Source of the DNA: Sphingomonas sp. EC-HK361
GTDB lineage: Bacteria; Pseudomonadota; Alphaproteobacteria; Sphingomonadales; Sphingomonadaceae
Length of the DNA: 64,000 nt
Reading direction: 5' to 3'
Assembly (NCBI RefSeq): GCF_902498785.1
Contig: NZ_LR701493.1
Coordinates: forward strand, 992,724-1,056,723
Shown piece by piece: positions 19,103-27,527 of this stretch. The notes beneath the pieces were generated by a model. It was not told where the DNA came from. It did no database searches and saw nothing but the letters and a program-made list of their open reading frames with translations. Position 1 is the stretch's first letter; every line of letters begins with the position of its first letter. A program made the position numbers and the translations under genes.

Positions 19103-19330
19103 ATGGCTGCCGAGGACATCTCCGACCTGATCCGCGCGGGGATCCCCGATGCGGTGGTCGAAATCACCGATCTGGCCGGTGACGGCGACCATTATGCCGC
19201 AAAGGTGACGAGCGCGTCGTTCGCCGGCATGCCGCGCGTGCGCCAGCATCAGGCGGTCTACGCGGCGCTTGGCGGGCGGATGGGCGGCGTTCTCCACGCA
19301 TTGCAACTGACGACCGTCGTCCCGAAATAG
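19103..19330 (+). CDS. BolA family protein
   Basis: Small BolA/IbaG-type protein, 75 residues, that pairs with a monothiol glutaredoxin to handle [2Fe-2S] clusters. The core reads HYAAKVTSASFAGMPRVRQHQAVYAAL with the conserved histidine in RQHQ that co-ligates the cluster. The ATG at 19103 is preceded by AAGG at 5 bases; a GTG at 19097 is an alternative. It lies 29 bp before the Grx4 gene. Confidence 0.93.
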   Translation: MAAEDISDLIRAGIPDAVVEITDLAGDGDHYAAKVTSASFAGMPRVRQHQAVYAALGGRMGGVLHALQLTTVVPK

Positions 19331-19359
19331 CGGGTTCGCACGACACAGGAATTCTCGAC

Positions 19360-19686
19360 ATGACCGACGACGCACAGGCCCGCATCGCAGAGGTGGTGAA
19401 AGCCAACCCGGTGGTGTTGTTCATGAAGGGCACGCCGCTGTTTCCGCAGTGCGGCTTTTCGAGCCGCGCGACCGCCATTCTCCAGCATCTGAACGTCGCG
19501 TTCGAAAGCGTCGACGTGCTGCAGGATCAGGGCATCCGCCAGGGCATCAAGGCCTATTCGGATTGGCCGACGATCCCGCAACTCTATGTGAACGGGGAGT
19601 TCATCGGCGGTTCGGACATCATGATGGAAATGTACGAAAGCGGCGAGCTCGCGCAACTTTTCGAAGGGGCAGACGTCTCCCGCTGA
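19360..19686 (+). CDS. grxD: Monothiol glutaredoxin Grx4
   Basis: CGFS-type glutaredoxin of 108 residues that binds a [2Fe-2S] cluster with glutathione and transfers it, often together with BolA. The active motif is PQCGFSSRA with Cys31; glutathione contacts WPTIPQLYVNGEFIGGSDI are complete. Adjacent to bolA, as in most alphaproteobacteria. Confidence 0.96.
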   Translation: MTDDAQARIAEVVKANPVVLFMKGTPLFPQCGFSSRATAILQHLNVAFESVDVLQDQGIRQGIKAYSDWPTIPQLYVNGEFIGGSDIMMEMYESGELAQLFEGADVSR

Positions 19687-19701
19687 GGACCGGGAGATGT
19701 C

Positions 19702-20988
19702 ATGCTGTACGATGATGGCACGCGCCGCGCCGAGGACGGCCGACCGCTGATCCTCTGCGACCTGACGCAGAGCTGGTCCCCGACCGGCGGCGGCGGGATC
19801 AGCACCTATCTGAAGGAAAAGCGGCGCTGGGTGCTGGAAAACACCTCGCATCATCTGCTGCAGATCGTGCCGGGCCCTGAGGATCGGGTGACGATCGATG
19901 GCCGTCATATCTTTGCCGAGGTCGGCGCAGACCCGGTGCGCGGCAGCCCGAACTACCGCTTCATCCTGCGCACCAGCATCGTCCGCGAGCTGCTGGCGAC
20001 CTATCGGCCCGACGTGATCGAATCGCTGTGCCCATGGGTCTTGCCGTGGACCGCAATCAACCACCGCAAGGCGTTCCCCGATACGGCGTTGGTTGCCGGC
20101 TATCGCACCGACTTCCCCAACGCGCACGTCTACCGGGTGGGGCGCGACCTGTTCGGTGATGCGATCGCGCGGGGCTTTCGCTGGCTGAGCTATGGCTATG
20201 CCGAGATCACCTATCGCGAGTTCGATCATGTCTATACGCTGGGTGAGCCGGCCCGGCGGGCGCTCGCCATGCGCGGAATCGACCGGACGAGCGTGCTGCC
20301 GCTCGGCACCGACACCGCACTGTTCTCGCCGCGGATCGGCGACCCGCATTACCGCCGGTCGTTGGGGCTAGGCGGTGATGGGCCGCTGCTGATCTACGCG
20401 GGCCGGATCGACAACGAGAAGCGTGCCGATCGGCTGGTTGCGATGTTTCGCCGCCTGCCGGCGGACTTCGGCGCGGCGATGGTCATGATCGGCGACGGCA
20501 AGCTGCGCGACGAATTGATGCGCGAGGCTGCCGACCTGCCGATCGCCTTTCCCGGCTTCGAACGGAACCGCGCCGAACTCGCCAAGGCGCTCGCCTCGTC
20601 AGACATCTACGTCTCGGCGATGGCGGACGAGACGTTCGGCATCTCGATCATCGAGGCGCAGGCGGCGGGGTTGCCGGTCGTCGGCGTCGCGTCGGGCGCG
20701 ATGCCGGATCGCGTGCCGCAGGGTCTGGGCTATCTCGGCCCCGTCGATGACGTGGCGGCGATGGCGGCGAATGTGGAACGGATATGGTGCGGCGATCACC
20801 GCGCGATGTCGGTGGTCGCGCGACAGCACGTCATCGACAATTTCGGCTGGAACCGCACATTTCGCACGCTGCTGGAGGAAGTCTATCCTGCCGCGATGCG
20901 CGCGGCGCAGAGGCGGGGCGAAAGGGCTGACCGGGTGCGGGCGGGCCGACGCGAGATACGGACCATAGCGTCGAACCCGCCCTGCTGA
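19702..20988 (+). CDS. Glycosyltransferase family 4 protein
   Basis: GT-B fold glycosyltransferase of 428 residues. The N-terminal acceptor domain contains LTQSWSPTGGGGISTYLKEKRR; the C-terminal donor domain has LIYAGRIDNEKRADRLV and the E-x7-E motif in ADETFGISIIEAQAAGLPVVG. It resembles lipid mannosyl- or glucosyltransferases, so a role in glycolipid or envelope sugar assembly is plausible but unproven. It follows grxD by 15 bp, probably on the same transcript. A 237-bp gap to blaI holds only operators. Confidence 0.85.
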   Translation: MLYDDGTRRAEDGRPLILCDLTQSWSPTGGGGISTYLKEKRRWVLENTSHHLLQIVPGPEDRVTIDGRHIFAEVGADPVRGSPNYRFILRTSIVRELLATYRPDVIESLCPWVLPWTAINHRKAFPDTALVAGYRTDFPNAHVYRVGRDLFGDAIARGFRWLSYGYAEITYREFDHVYTLGEPARRALAMRGIDRTSVLPLGTDTALFSPRIGDPHYRRSLGLGGDGPLLIYAGRIDNEKRADRLVAMFRRLPADFGAAMVMIGDGKLRDELMREAADLPIAFPGFERNRAELAKALASSDIYVSAMADETFGISIIEAQAAGLPVVGVASGAMPDRVPQGLGYLGPVDDVAAMAANVERIWCGDHRAMSVVARQHVIDNFGWNRTFRTLLEEVYPAAMRAAQRRGERADRVRAGRREIRTIASNPPC

Positions 20989-21172
20989 AGCGATTGCGGC
21001 TTCAGATGGCAATAAGCAGACGGCGTGCCAGGATTCCCCAGCGCCGCTTTTGCGCGGGTGCCGACGGTTAACGGCCATCACGATCGATGCGCCGCTGTAA
21101 GAAAAGCCGACATGTCTCGTCATGCCGCAGAGGCTCAGGGCGCATGGATGGCAGCGCATTTGCACCACCATT

Positions 21173-21209
21173 GACTACGCGCGTAATCAATGCGACTACA
21201 TACGTAGTC
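21173..21209 (+). promoter_or_regulatory. Two BlaI-type operators upstream of blaI
   Basis: GACTACATACGTAGTC (21194-21209) matches the TACTACATATGTAGTA-type operator of BlaI/MecI. A second, weaker copy GACTACGCGCGTAATC (21173-21188) lies exactly 21 bp upstream, two helical turns. A TTGACT -35 box begins at 21171, so repressor binding would cover the promoter, and the blaI start is 17 bp downstream. This implies autorepression. Confidence 0.8.
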
Positions 21210-21225
21210 AAATGGGGAGCGAGTC

Positions 21226-21594
21226 GTGGCGGAGCGCATTAGCGAAGCGGAGCATGCGGTCATGGAGGTGCTCTGGAACGAGTCGCCGTTAACCGCGCAG
21301 GATGTGGCCGAACGCGTCGATCCCGACCGCGGATGGAGCGCCAACACCGTCAAGACGCTGCTCGGCCGGTTGCTCGCCAAGGCCGCCATCGCGCACGAGG
21401 AGGACGGGCGCCGGTATCTCTATCGCCCCGTCGTCGCGCGCGAGGATTATGTCAGCGGGGAATCACGCCGGCTGATCGATCGGCTCTTCGGCGGCAAGCT
21501 GACCCCGCTGGTCGCACATCTGGCCGAGCGCGACGAGATTTCGAACGACGACATCGTCGAGATCGAAGCGCTGCTCAAGGCGCTGAAACAATGA
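21226..21594 (+). CDS. blaI: BlaI/MecI family repressor
   Basis: Winged-helix repressor of 122 residues. The sequence ISEAEHAVMEVLWNESPLTAQDVAERV and WSANTVKTLLGRLLAKA is diagnostic of the family. The GTG start has GGGGAG 6 bases upstream. It overlaps the membrane peptidase gene by 4 bp (ATGA), so the pair should act as sensor and cleavable repressor. In non-clinical bacteria such pairs control genes other than beta-lactamases; none is adjacent here. Confidence 0.95.
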   Translation: MAERISEAEHAVMEVLWNESPLTAQDVAERVDPDRGWSANTVKTLLGRLLAKAAIAHEEDGRRYLYRPVVAREDYVSGESRRLIDRLFGGKLTPLVAHLAERDEISNDDIVEIEALLKALKQ

Positions 21595-23159
21595 GCGCGC
21601 TGTCGCTCGGCTGGGCGGTCGAGGCGTTGATCGCATCGACGGTCCTGATGCTGCTGGTGCTTGCCATCCGGGCGCCGGCGCGGCGCAGCTTTGGCGCGCA
21701 GATCGCCTATGCCTTGTGGGCGCTCCCGGTGCTGCGGTTGGCGTTGCCGCCGCTTCCCGAGAACTGGCGTCATGCTGTCGCCACGCCGATCGCCGAGGTC
21801 GGTCAGCAGGTCACGATTTTGATCGTGCCCGCACAGGCCGCGACGTCGGCCGCGCCCACGATCGCCTGGGGTGCCATCCTCGCGGCATGCTGGGCCGTGG
21901 GTGCGGTCGCGTTCCTGGGCTGGCACCTGCTGTCCTACGCGCGCTTCTGTCGTCGCGTTCTCGAACGGGCGGACGCGATCGACCGCGTGGGACGCGTGAC
22001 GATCCTTGCCACCGACGCGGCATCCGGACCGCTCGCCTTCGGGATCGCGCGACGGTTTGTCGCCTTCCCGCGCGACTTCACCGCCCGCTATGATGACGGC
22101 GAACGCGCGCTGGCCCTCGCGCACGAGCTCGGCCATCACCAGCGCGGCGATCTGATCGCGAACTGGGTCGCTTTGGCGGTGCTGGCGCTTCACTGGTTCA
22201 ATCCGCTCGCATGGATCGCCTACCGTGCCTTTCGTGCCGACCAGGAAATGGCGAACGACGCGCGGGTGCTCGCCCATCTCGGTGGGACGGAGCGCCACGC
22301 CTATGCCTGCGCCATCGTCAAGTCGGCGCATGGCGGCGCCGTGGCCGCCGCGTGCCATCTGCACACGATCAACGATCTGAAAGGGAGACTGAAGATGCTG
22401 GGTCTACACCGTGCCTCGCGCACGCGGCTGCTCGTCGGCAGCGTTGCGGTCGGATCGATGACCGTTCTCGGGCTGGGGTTCACCGCGTCGGGTACGCAGG
22501 CGGCCGAAGCCGTGCGCGCCAAGGTCGAAACCGCGACCGGCGTCGATCTCGTCGCCGCGATGCCGCTCGCAGCGCCCGTGCCGATCACCCGCAGCGAAAC
22601 CACGAGCCAGACGGTCGATGTGACCAGGCACGGCAAGCATCGCCGCGTCGTCATCGTGAAGGACGGCAAGACCCAGACCTATGACGGCGCGGAGGCGGAC
22701 GCGTATCTGGCCGCCAACCCGGATCTGGTCCCGCCGACACCGCCGGTTCCTCCCGCACCACCCGCGCCGGGTGTGGCGCCGCTGCCGCCGGTCCCGCCCG
22801 CGCCACCGCGCGTGCCCGAAGCTTATGCGGACATCCCGCAAATCTCCTCACGCAATTGTTCCGGGCGCGACGGCGGGGGGAGCCGCGAAGTCGTCATCCA
22901 CCGGAAGGACGGCGACAAGCGGATGATGGTCATCTGCACCAATCGGATCGAGAAGATGGCGGCCGAGAGCGCCGAGATGGCAGCGAACAGCAAGGATATG
23001 CAGCGCCATGCGCTCGAAAGCGCGCTTGCCGGGCTCACCAGCGCCCGGGCGAGCATCACCGCGAACCGCGACATGAGCGAAGCACAGCGCCGCGAGGCAC
23101 TGGCGGGGATCGATACGAGCCTTGCTGAGATCCAGGCCGATATCGCACGCGGCGATTGA
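21591..23159 (+). CDS. M56 membrane metallopeptidase (BlaR1/MecR1-like, no penicillin-binding domain)
   Basis: 522 residues. Residues 1-280 form the M56 peptidase with several membrane helices and the zinc motif LAHELGHHQRGD, with a later Glu in FRADQEMANDARV. A further hydrophobic segment (LLVGSVAVGSMTVLGLGF) is near residue 285. The remaining 220 residues are exported: a segment of unknown fold, a Pro-rich stretch of VPPAPPAPG type near 380-405, and a Glu/Ala-rich probable coiled coil at the C-terminus. The BlaR1 penicillin-sensor domain is missing. The ATG at 21591 overlaps the blaI stop. Likely target is BlaI; the signal sensed is unknown. Confidence 0.88.
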   Translation: MSALSLGWAVEALIASTVLMLLVLAIRAPARRSFGAQIAYALWALPVLRLALPPLPENWRHAVATPIAEVGQQVTILIVPAQAATSAAPTIAWGAILAACWAVGAVAFLGWHLLSYARFCRRVLERADAIDRVGRVTILATDAASGPLAFGIARRFVAFPRDFTARYDDGERALALAHELGHHQRGDLIANWVALAVLALHWFNPLAWIAYRAFRADQEMANDARVLAHLGGTERHAYACAIVKSAHGGAVAAACHLHTINDLKGRLKMLGLHRASRTRLLVGSVAVGSMTVLGLGFTASGTQAAEAVRAKVETATGVDLVAAMPLAAPVPITRSETTSQTVDVTRHGKHRRVVIVKDGKTQTYDGAEADAYLAANPDLVPPTPPVPPAPPAPGVAPLPPVPPAPPRVPEAYADIPQISSRNCSGRDGGGSREVVIHRKDGDKRMMVICTNRIEKMAAESAEMAANSKDMQRHALESALAGLTSARASITANRDMSEAQRREALAGIDTSLAEIQADIARGD

Positions 23160-23250
23160 GCGCGAAGTAACGGGACGCCGCCGGGGCTGGCGACGCGGTA
23201 AACGTGGCTGGCCCCTTGCCTTGCGCGCAGCCAGCCGCCATTTCGCCCAT

Positions 23251-24117
23251 ATGGCCGCTACAAGCGATCCGCCGATCGGCATTCCCATCCTGCTCGAGCC
23301 GATGGTGACGCGCGTGCTCGCGCCCAATCCGTCGCCCTACACCTTCACCGGCACGCAGACGCATATCGTCGGCACGCGAGACGTGGCCGTCATCGATCCA
23401 GGGCCGGCGGACACCGCGCATGTGGACGCATTGCTTGCTGTTATCGACGGGCGACGGGTGTCGGCGATCGTCATCACCCATCATCACCGCGATCACAGCC
23501 CGGCAGCAGTCTCGCTCAAGGCCGCCACCGGCGCGCCGATCGTCGGCGCGGCGCCGTTTCACCTGAGCGACGATGGTCCGCAGGTCGATGCTGCGTTCGA
23601 CCCGGATTATGTCCCCGACCTTGTGCTGGCGGAAGGCGACGCGGTCGCAGGCGAGGGGTGGACGCTGGAGGCGATCGCGACGCCGGGGCACACCTCGAAT
23701 CATCTCGCCTTTGCGCTTCTCGAGACGAAGGCGGTGTTCTCCGGCGATCACGTGATGGGCTGGTCGACGAGCGTCGTTTCCCCTCCCGATGGCGACATGA
23801 CGGCGTATATGGCGAGCCTGGAAAAGCTGATGAAGCGCGATGACCGCGTCTATTATCCGGGGCATGGCGAGGCGGTGGAGAAGCCGCAGCGGCTGGTGCG
23901 CGGCATGCTGGGCCACCGCAAACAGCGCGAGGGGCAGATCCTTCGGCTACTGGCCGCCGGGCCACAACCGGTCGCGGCGATGGTGGAGCGGATGTATGTC
24001 GGCATCGACGCGCGGCTGTTTCCCGCCGCTGAACGATCGGTCCTCGCGCACCTGATCGACCTCGAACGCCGCGGGCTCGCCTCGGTCGGCGACGACGCCT
24101 GGCGCGCAGCGGCATGA
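23251..24117 (+). CDS. MBL-fold hydrolase, LACTB2-like
   Basis: Metallo-beta-lactamase-fold hydrolase of 288 residues. The first metal motif is THHHRDHSPAA (HxHxDH), further ligands lie in ATPGHTSNHLAF, FSGDHVMGW and YYPGHGEAV. After residue 225 comes a winged-helix tail beginning HRKQREGQILRLL, which is characteristic of the LACTB2/endoribonuclease-like subgroup. RNA or thioester hydrolysis are both known in the wider group, so the substrate is open. The Met at 23251 is the most plausible start; upstream sequence is Arg-rich and unlike the family. Confidence 0.85.
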   Translation: MAATSDPPIGIPILLEPMVTRVLAPNPSPYTFTGTQTHIVGTRDVAVIDPGPADTAHVDALLAVIDGRRVSAIVITHHHRDHSPAAVSLKAATGAPIVGAAPFHLSDDGPQVDAAFDPDYVPDLVLAEGDAVAGEGWTLEAIATPGHTSNHLAFALLETKAVFSGDHVMGWSTSVVSPPDGDMTAYMASLEKLMKRDDRVYYPGHGEAVEKPQRLVRGMLGHRKQREGQILRLLAAGPQPVAAMVERMYVGIDARLFPAAERSVLAHLIDLERRGLASVGDDAWRAAA

Positions 24118-24848
24118 CCGATCTCGTGCCCCCGCGCGACCGACAGGCCGTCAAGCTCGTCGTTGCGGTCGTTCTGGCCTTTGGCATCCTCGCGCTCGGG
24201 GCGATCGGCTATCGAACCTATGTGCAGCGCTACACCGTCTCGACCCGCGAGGACCTGACGGGTGAGAAGGACAGCAGCGTCGTTGCCGGCGTCGTCACCG
24301 CAACCTTGTTCAAGGCGGGAGACCTGCGTGTAAGCCGGCTGACGGGCGTGGTGCAGGGGGTCGGTCGCGACGTGCGCGGCTTCGGCATGCTGCAATCGCA
24401 GCGGGTCGTGAAATCACCGTTCGAGGTCGATTATTTCATCGATCTTTCAGGGCTTGGCGCCAGGGACTTCCACTACGATGCGAAGACGAACACCCTGCTC
24501 GTCCGCGCGCCGGGTATCCGTATCGGTCGCCCCGATATCGACGAATCGCGCACGACTCTGGACAATACGGATGGCCTGTTCGTAACCCGAGCCGCGATGG
24601 CCGCGATGCAAAAGCAGGTGGCGACGAGCGCGATGCGCGTCGCGAGCGAGGATGCGAAGAAGCCGGAGAACCTCGCGAAGGCGCGCGAAAGCGGCCGCAC
24701 CGCGATTGCGCGGCTTTTCGGCGCGCCGCTGCGCGCGGCCGGCATCGAGGCGACGGTGAAGGTGCGCTTCGCCGACGATCCTGTCAGGAATGACGAGCAG
24801 TGGGATATGTCCCGATCGCTCGAGGAAGTGCTAGGAAACGCAAAATGA
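24114..24848 (+). CDS. DUF4230 membrane-anchored protein
   Basis: 244 residues with a single N-terminal membrane anchor (about residues 15-35) and a periplasmic DUF4230 region including SPFEVDYFIDLSGLGARDF and a C-terminal helix with VKVRFADDP. The family has no established function. It is locked between the MBL hydrolase and nadA by 4-bp overlaps on both sides, so all three are likely one operon. Confidence 0.82.
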   Translation: MTDLVPPRDRQAVKLVVAVVLAFGILALGAIGYRTYVQRYTVSTREDLTGEKDSSVVAGVVTATLFKAGDLRVSRLTGVVQGVGRDVRGFGMLQSQRVVKSPFEVDYFIDLSGLGARDFHYDAKTNTLLVRAPGIRIGRPDIDESRTTLDNTDGLFVTRAAMAAMQKQVATSAMRVASEDAKKPENLAKARESGRTAIARLFGAPLRAAGIEATVKVRFADDPVRNDEQWDMSRSLEEVLGNAK

Positions 24849-25846
24849 CACAGCAGCCGACCAACCTTGCCGGGCTGGACTTGCGCGCCGAGATCGATCG
24901 CTTGCGGCGCGAGCGTAACGCGGTGATCCTCGCGCATTATTATCAGAAACCCGAAATCCAGGACCTCGCCGATTTCGTCGGCGACAGCCTTGATCTCAGC
25001 CGCAAGGCGCAGGCGACCGACGCCGATGTCATCGCCTTTTGCGGCGTGCGCTTCATGGCGGAAACGGCGAAGATCCTGTCGCCCGAAAAGATCGTCGTGC
25101 TGCCCGACATGGATGCCGGCTGCAGCCTGGAAGACAGCTGCCAGCCCGAAGAGTTCGCGGCGTTCCGCGCGAAGCATCCCGATCACATCGCGCTGACCTA
25201 CATCAACTGCTCGGCTGCGGTGAAGGCACTGAGCGACATCATCGTCACTTCGTCGTCTGCCGAAAAGATCATCAGCCAATTGCCGAAGGACCAGAAGATC
25301 ATCTTTGGACCCGATCGCAATCTTGGCGGCTATCTCGTTAGAAAGACGGGACGGGACATGCTGCTATGGCCGGGCGTGTGCATCGTCCACGAGGCGTTCT
25401 CGGAAACAGAGCTGCTAAAGCTCAAGGCGAAGCATCCCGGTGCGCCGATCGCCGCCCACCCGGAATGTCCGCCGCTCATCCTCGACCATGCCGACTATAT
25501 CGGATCAACGAGCGGCATCCTCGCCTTTGCGAACGACTTCCCCGGCGACACGCTGATCGTCGCGACCGAGCCGCACATCATCCATCAGATGGAAAAGGCG
25601 CTGCCGGGCAAGACCTTCATCGGTGCGCCGGGCGCCGACGGCAACTGCAACTGCAACATCTGCCCGTATATGGCGCTCAACACGATGGAGAAGCTTTACG
25701 TCGCGTTGCGTGATCTGGAGCCGCGCATCGAGATCGAGGAAGGTCTGCGGCTGAAGGCTAAGACGAGCCTCGATGCGATGCTGGCGATGGCGTCGGCCAC
25801 GGTCGGGCAGGGCGATCTCGGGCCGGCGAAGGTGACGGGCGACTGA
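24845..25846 (+). CDS. nadA: Quinolinate synthase
   Basis: [4Fe-4S] enzyme that condenses iminoaspartate and dihydroxyacetone phosphate to quinolinate in NAD biosynthesis. The 333-residue protein carries ILAHYYQKPEIQDLADFVGDSL, the cluster cysteines Cys122 (YINCSAAVK) and Cys208 (AAHPECPP), and the CNCNICPYMALN segment with the third. The start overlaps the DUF4230 stop (ATGA). nadB and nadC, usual partners, are not in the window. Confidence 0.97.
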   Translation: MTQQPTNLAGLDLRAEIDRLRRERNAVILAHYYQKPEIQDLADFVGDSLDLSRKAQATDADVIAFCGVRFMAETAKILSPEKIVVLPDMDAGCSLEDSCQPEEFAAFRAKHPDHIALTYINCSAAVKALSDIIVTSSSAEKIISQLPKDQKIIFGPDRNLGGYLVRKTGRDMLLWPGVCIVHEAFSETELLKLKAKHPGAPIAAHPECPPLILDHADYIGSTSGILAFANDFPGDTLIVATEPHIIHQMEKALPGKTFIGAPGADGNCNCNICPYMALNTMEKLYVALRDLEPRIEIEEGLRLKAKTSLDAMLAMASATVGQGDLGPAKVTGD

Positions 25847-25894
25847 TCCGAACGCCGCGCTGACGCGTTATCGGTGCTCACCAAGGAGCAGATT

Positions 25895-26293
25895 ATGGAT
25901 ATCATGCGCAGCGGTTCGGTCGAATCCGGAGAGGGGCCAGCGGACTATTTCACGGGCCGCGTCCGTGTCGACATGCGGTTCCAACGCGAAGACCCGGCGC
26001 GGATCGGCGGCGCGATCGTCACGTTCGAGCCGGGCGCGCGGACGGCGTGGCACACCCATCCGCTCGGCCAGACGCTGATCGTGACGGCGGGGCTGGGATT
26101 GGTGCAGCGCGATGGCGGGGCCATCGAGCAAATCCGTCCGGGCGACATCATCTGGTTCGCGCCGGACGAAAAGCACTGGCATGGTGCGACCGCGACGACA
26201 GGAATGACGCACATCGCCATCGCCGAAGCAAAGGGCGGCAAGGCGGTCGACTGGATGGAAAAGGTCAGCGACGATCAATATCGCGGGCGCTGA
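25895..26293 (+). CDS. Cupin domain protein
   Basis: Single-domain cupin of 132 residues. Metal-site motif 1 is [18 protein letters not shown] and motif 2 ends with the histidines of [14 protein letters not shown], a pattern close to small (R)-mandelonitrile-lyase-like or carboxymuconolactone-associated cupins. AAGGAG lies 6 bases before the ATG at 25895, which decides against the upstream GTG at 25874. Function not assignable. Confidence 0.85.
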   Translation: MDIMRSGSVESGEGPADYFTGRVRVDMRFQREDPARIGGAIVTFEPGARTAWHTHPLGQTLIVTAGLGLVQRDGGAIEQIRPGDIIWFAPDEKHWHGATATTGMTHIAIAEAKGGKAVDWMEKVSDDQYRGR

Positions 26294-26311
26294 TCGCCGC
26301 TGACCGGGCGG

Positions 26312-27496
26312 TCAATCGATCAGTTCGAGCGCAACCGCGGTCGCTTCACCGCCGCCGATGCACAGGCTCGCTACGCCGCGCTTCAGCCCGCGGTTCTGTA
26401 GCGCCGCGATGAGCGTCGCCATGATCCGCGCGCCCGAGGCGCCGATCGGATGGCCGAGCGCCGTTGCGCCGCCATTCACGTTCACCTTGGCGTGATCGAT
26501 GCCGAGATCCCGCATCGCAATCATCGAGACGCAGGCAAAGGCTTCGTTGACCTCGAACAGATCGACATCGTCCACCGACCAGCCGGCGCGCGCGAGCACC
26601 TTCTTCACCGCATCCACCGGAGCCGTCGTGAATTTCGCGGGTTCATGGGCATGCGCTGCGGTGGCAACGATGCGCGCCAAGGGCTTCAATCCCTTGGACT
26701 TTGCGACATCCTCGCGCGCCATGACGAGCGCCGCCGCACCGTCCGAGATCGACGAGGCATTGGCGGCGGTGATCGTCCCGTCCTTCGCGAACGCGGGCTT
26801 CAGCGTCGGGATCTTGGCCGGATCGCCCTTCAACGGTTGCTCGTCGCGATCGACCGTTTCGGTGCCCTTGCGCCCGCTGATCTCGACCGGCACGATCTCC
26901 CGGTCGAACGCACCCGAGGTCTGCGCGTCCTTGGCACGGGTGAGCGACGCGATTGCATAATCGTCCTGCGCGGCGCGGGTGAATTGATACTCGCCCGCCG
27001 TTTCCTCGGCGAAACTGCCCATCGCGCGGCCGGGTTCATAGGCATCCTCGAGACCGTCGAGGAACATCGAGTCCATGATCCGGTCATGCCCGATGCGCGC
27101 GCCGCCCCGGTGCTTCTGGAGCAGATACGGCGCGTTGGTCATGCTTTCCATGCCGCCAGCGACCAGCATGTCGACGGACCCCGCCGCAAGCGCCTCAGCG
27201 CCCATGATCGCGGCCTGCATGCCGGAACCGCACATCTTGTTGACGGTCGTTGCCTCGACAGACTTCGGCAATCCCGCCTTCAGCGCCGCCTGCCGCGCCG
27301 GTGCCTGGCCGAGGCCGGCGGGCAGGACGCAGCCCATGTAAATGCGTTCGATGTCCTCACCCGACACGCCCGCGCGCTCCACCGCCGCCTTGACCGCCGT
27401 AGCGCCTAGATCGGTCGCGCTCGCGCCCGAGAGGCTGCCCTGAAACGATCCCATCGGGGTGCGGGCATAGGAAAGGATGACGACGGGGTCGGCCAT
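26312..27496 (-). CDS. Acetyl-CoA C-acetyltransferase (thiolase)
   Basis: Degradative or biosynthetic thiolase of 394 residues, making or cleaving acetoacetyl-CoA or longer 3-ketoacyl-CoA. Active-site motifs are NKMCGSGMQAAIMG (acyl-carrying Cys), NEAFACVSMI, GGATALGHPIGASGARI (His) and the C-terminal SLCIGGGEATA (second Cys). GGAGC is 6 bases upstream of the ATG at 27496. It follows the exosortase-associated hydrolase gene by only 31 bp on the same strand. Confidence 0.94.
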   Translation of the reverse strand: MADPVVILSYARTPMGSFQGSLSGASATDLGATAVKAAVERAGVSGEDIERIYMGCVLPAGLGQAPARQAALKAGLPKSVEATTVNKMCGSGMQAAIMGAEALAAGSVDMLVAGGMESMTNAPYLLQKHRGGARIGHDRIMDSMFLDGLEDAYEPGRAMGSFAEETAGEYQFTRAAQDDYAIASLTRAKDAQTSGAFDREIVPVEISGRKGTETVDRDEQPLKGDPAKIPTLKPAFAKDGTITAANASSISDGAAALVMAREDVAKSKGLKPLARIVATAAHAHEPAKFTTAPVDAVKKVLARAGWSVDDVDLFEVNEAFACVSMIAMRDLGIDHAKVNVNGGATALGHPIGASGARIMATLIAALQNRGLKRGVASLCIGGGEATAVALELID

Positions 27497-27527
27497 GAAA
27501 AGCTCCGATTGAAAGGTTGCCGCCGAT

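Noticed and set aside
21226-23159. Beta-lactam resistance regulator
   Set aside because: The pair resembles BlaI/BlaR1, but the penicillin-binding sensor domain and any beta-lactamase gene are missing, so a resistance role is not supported.
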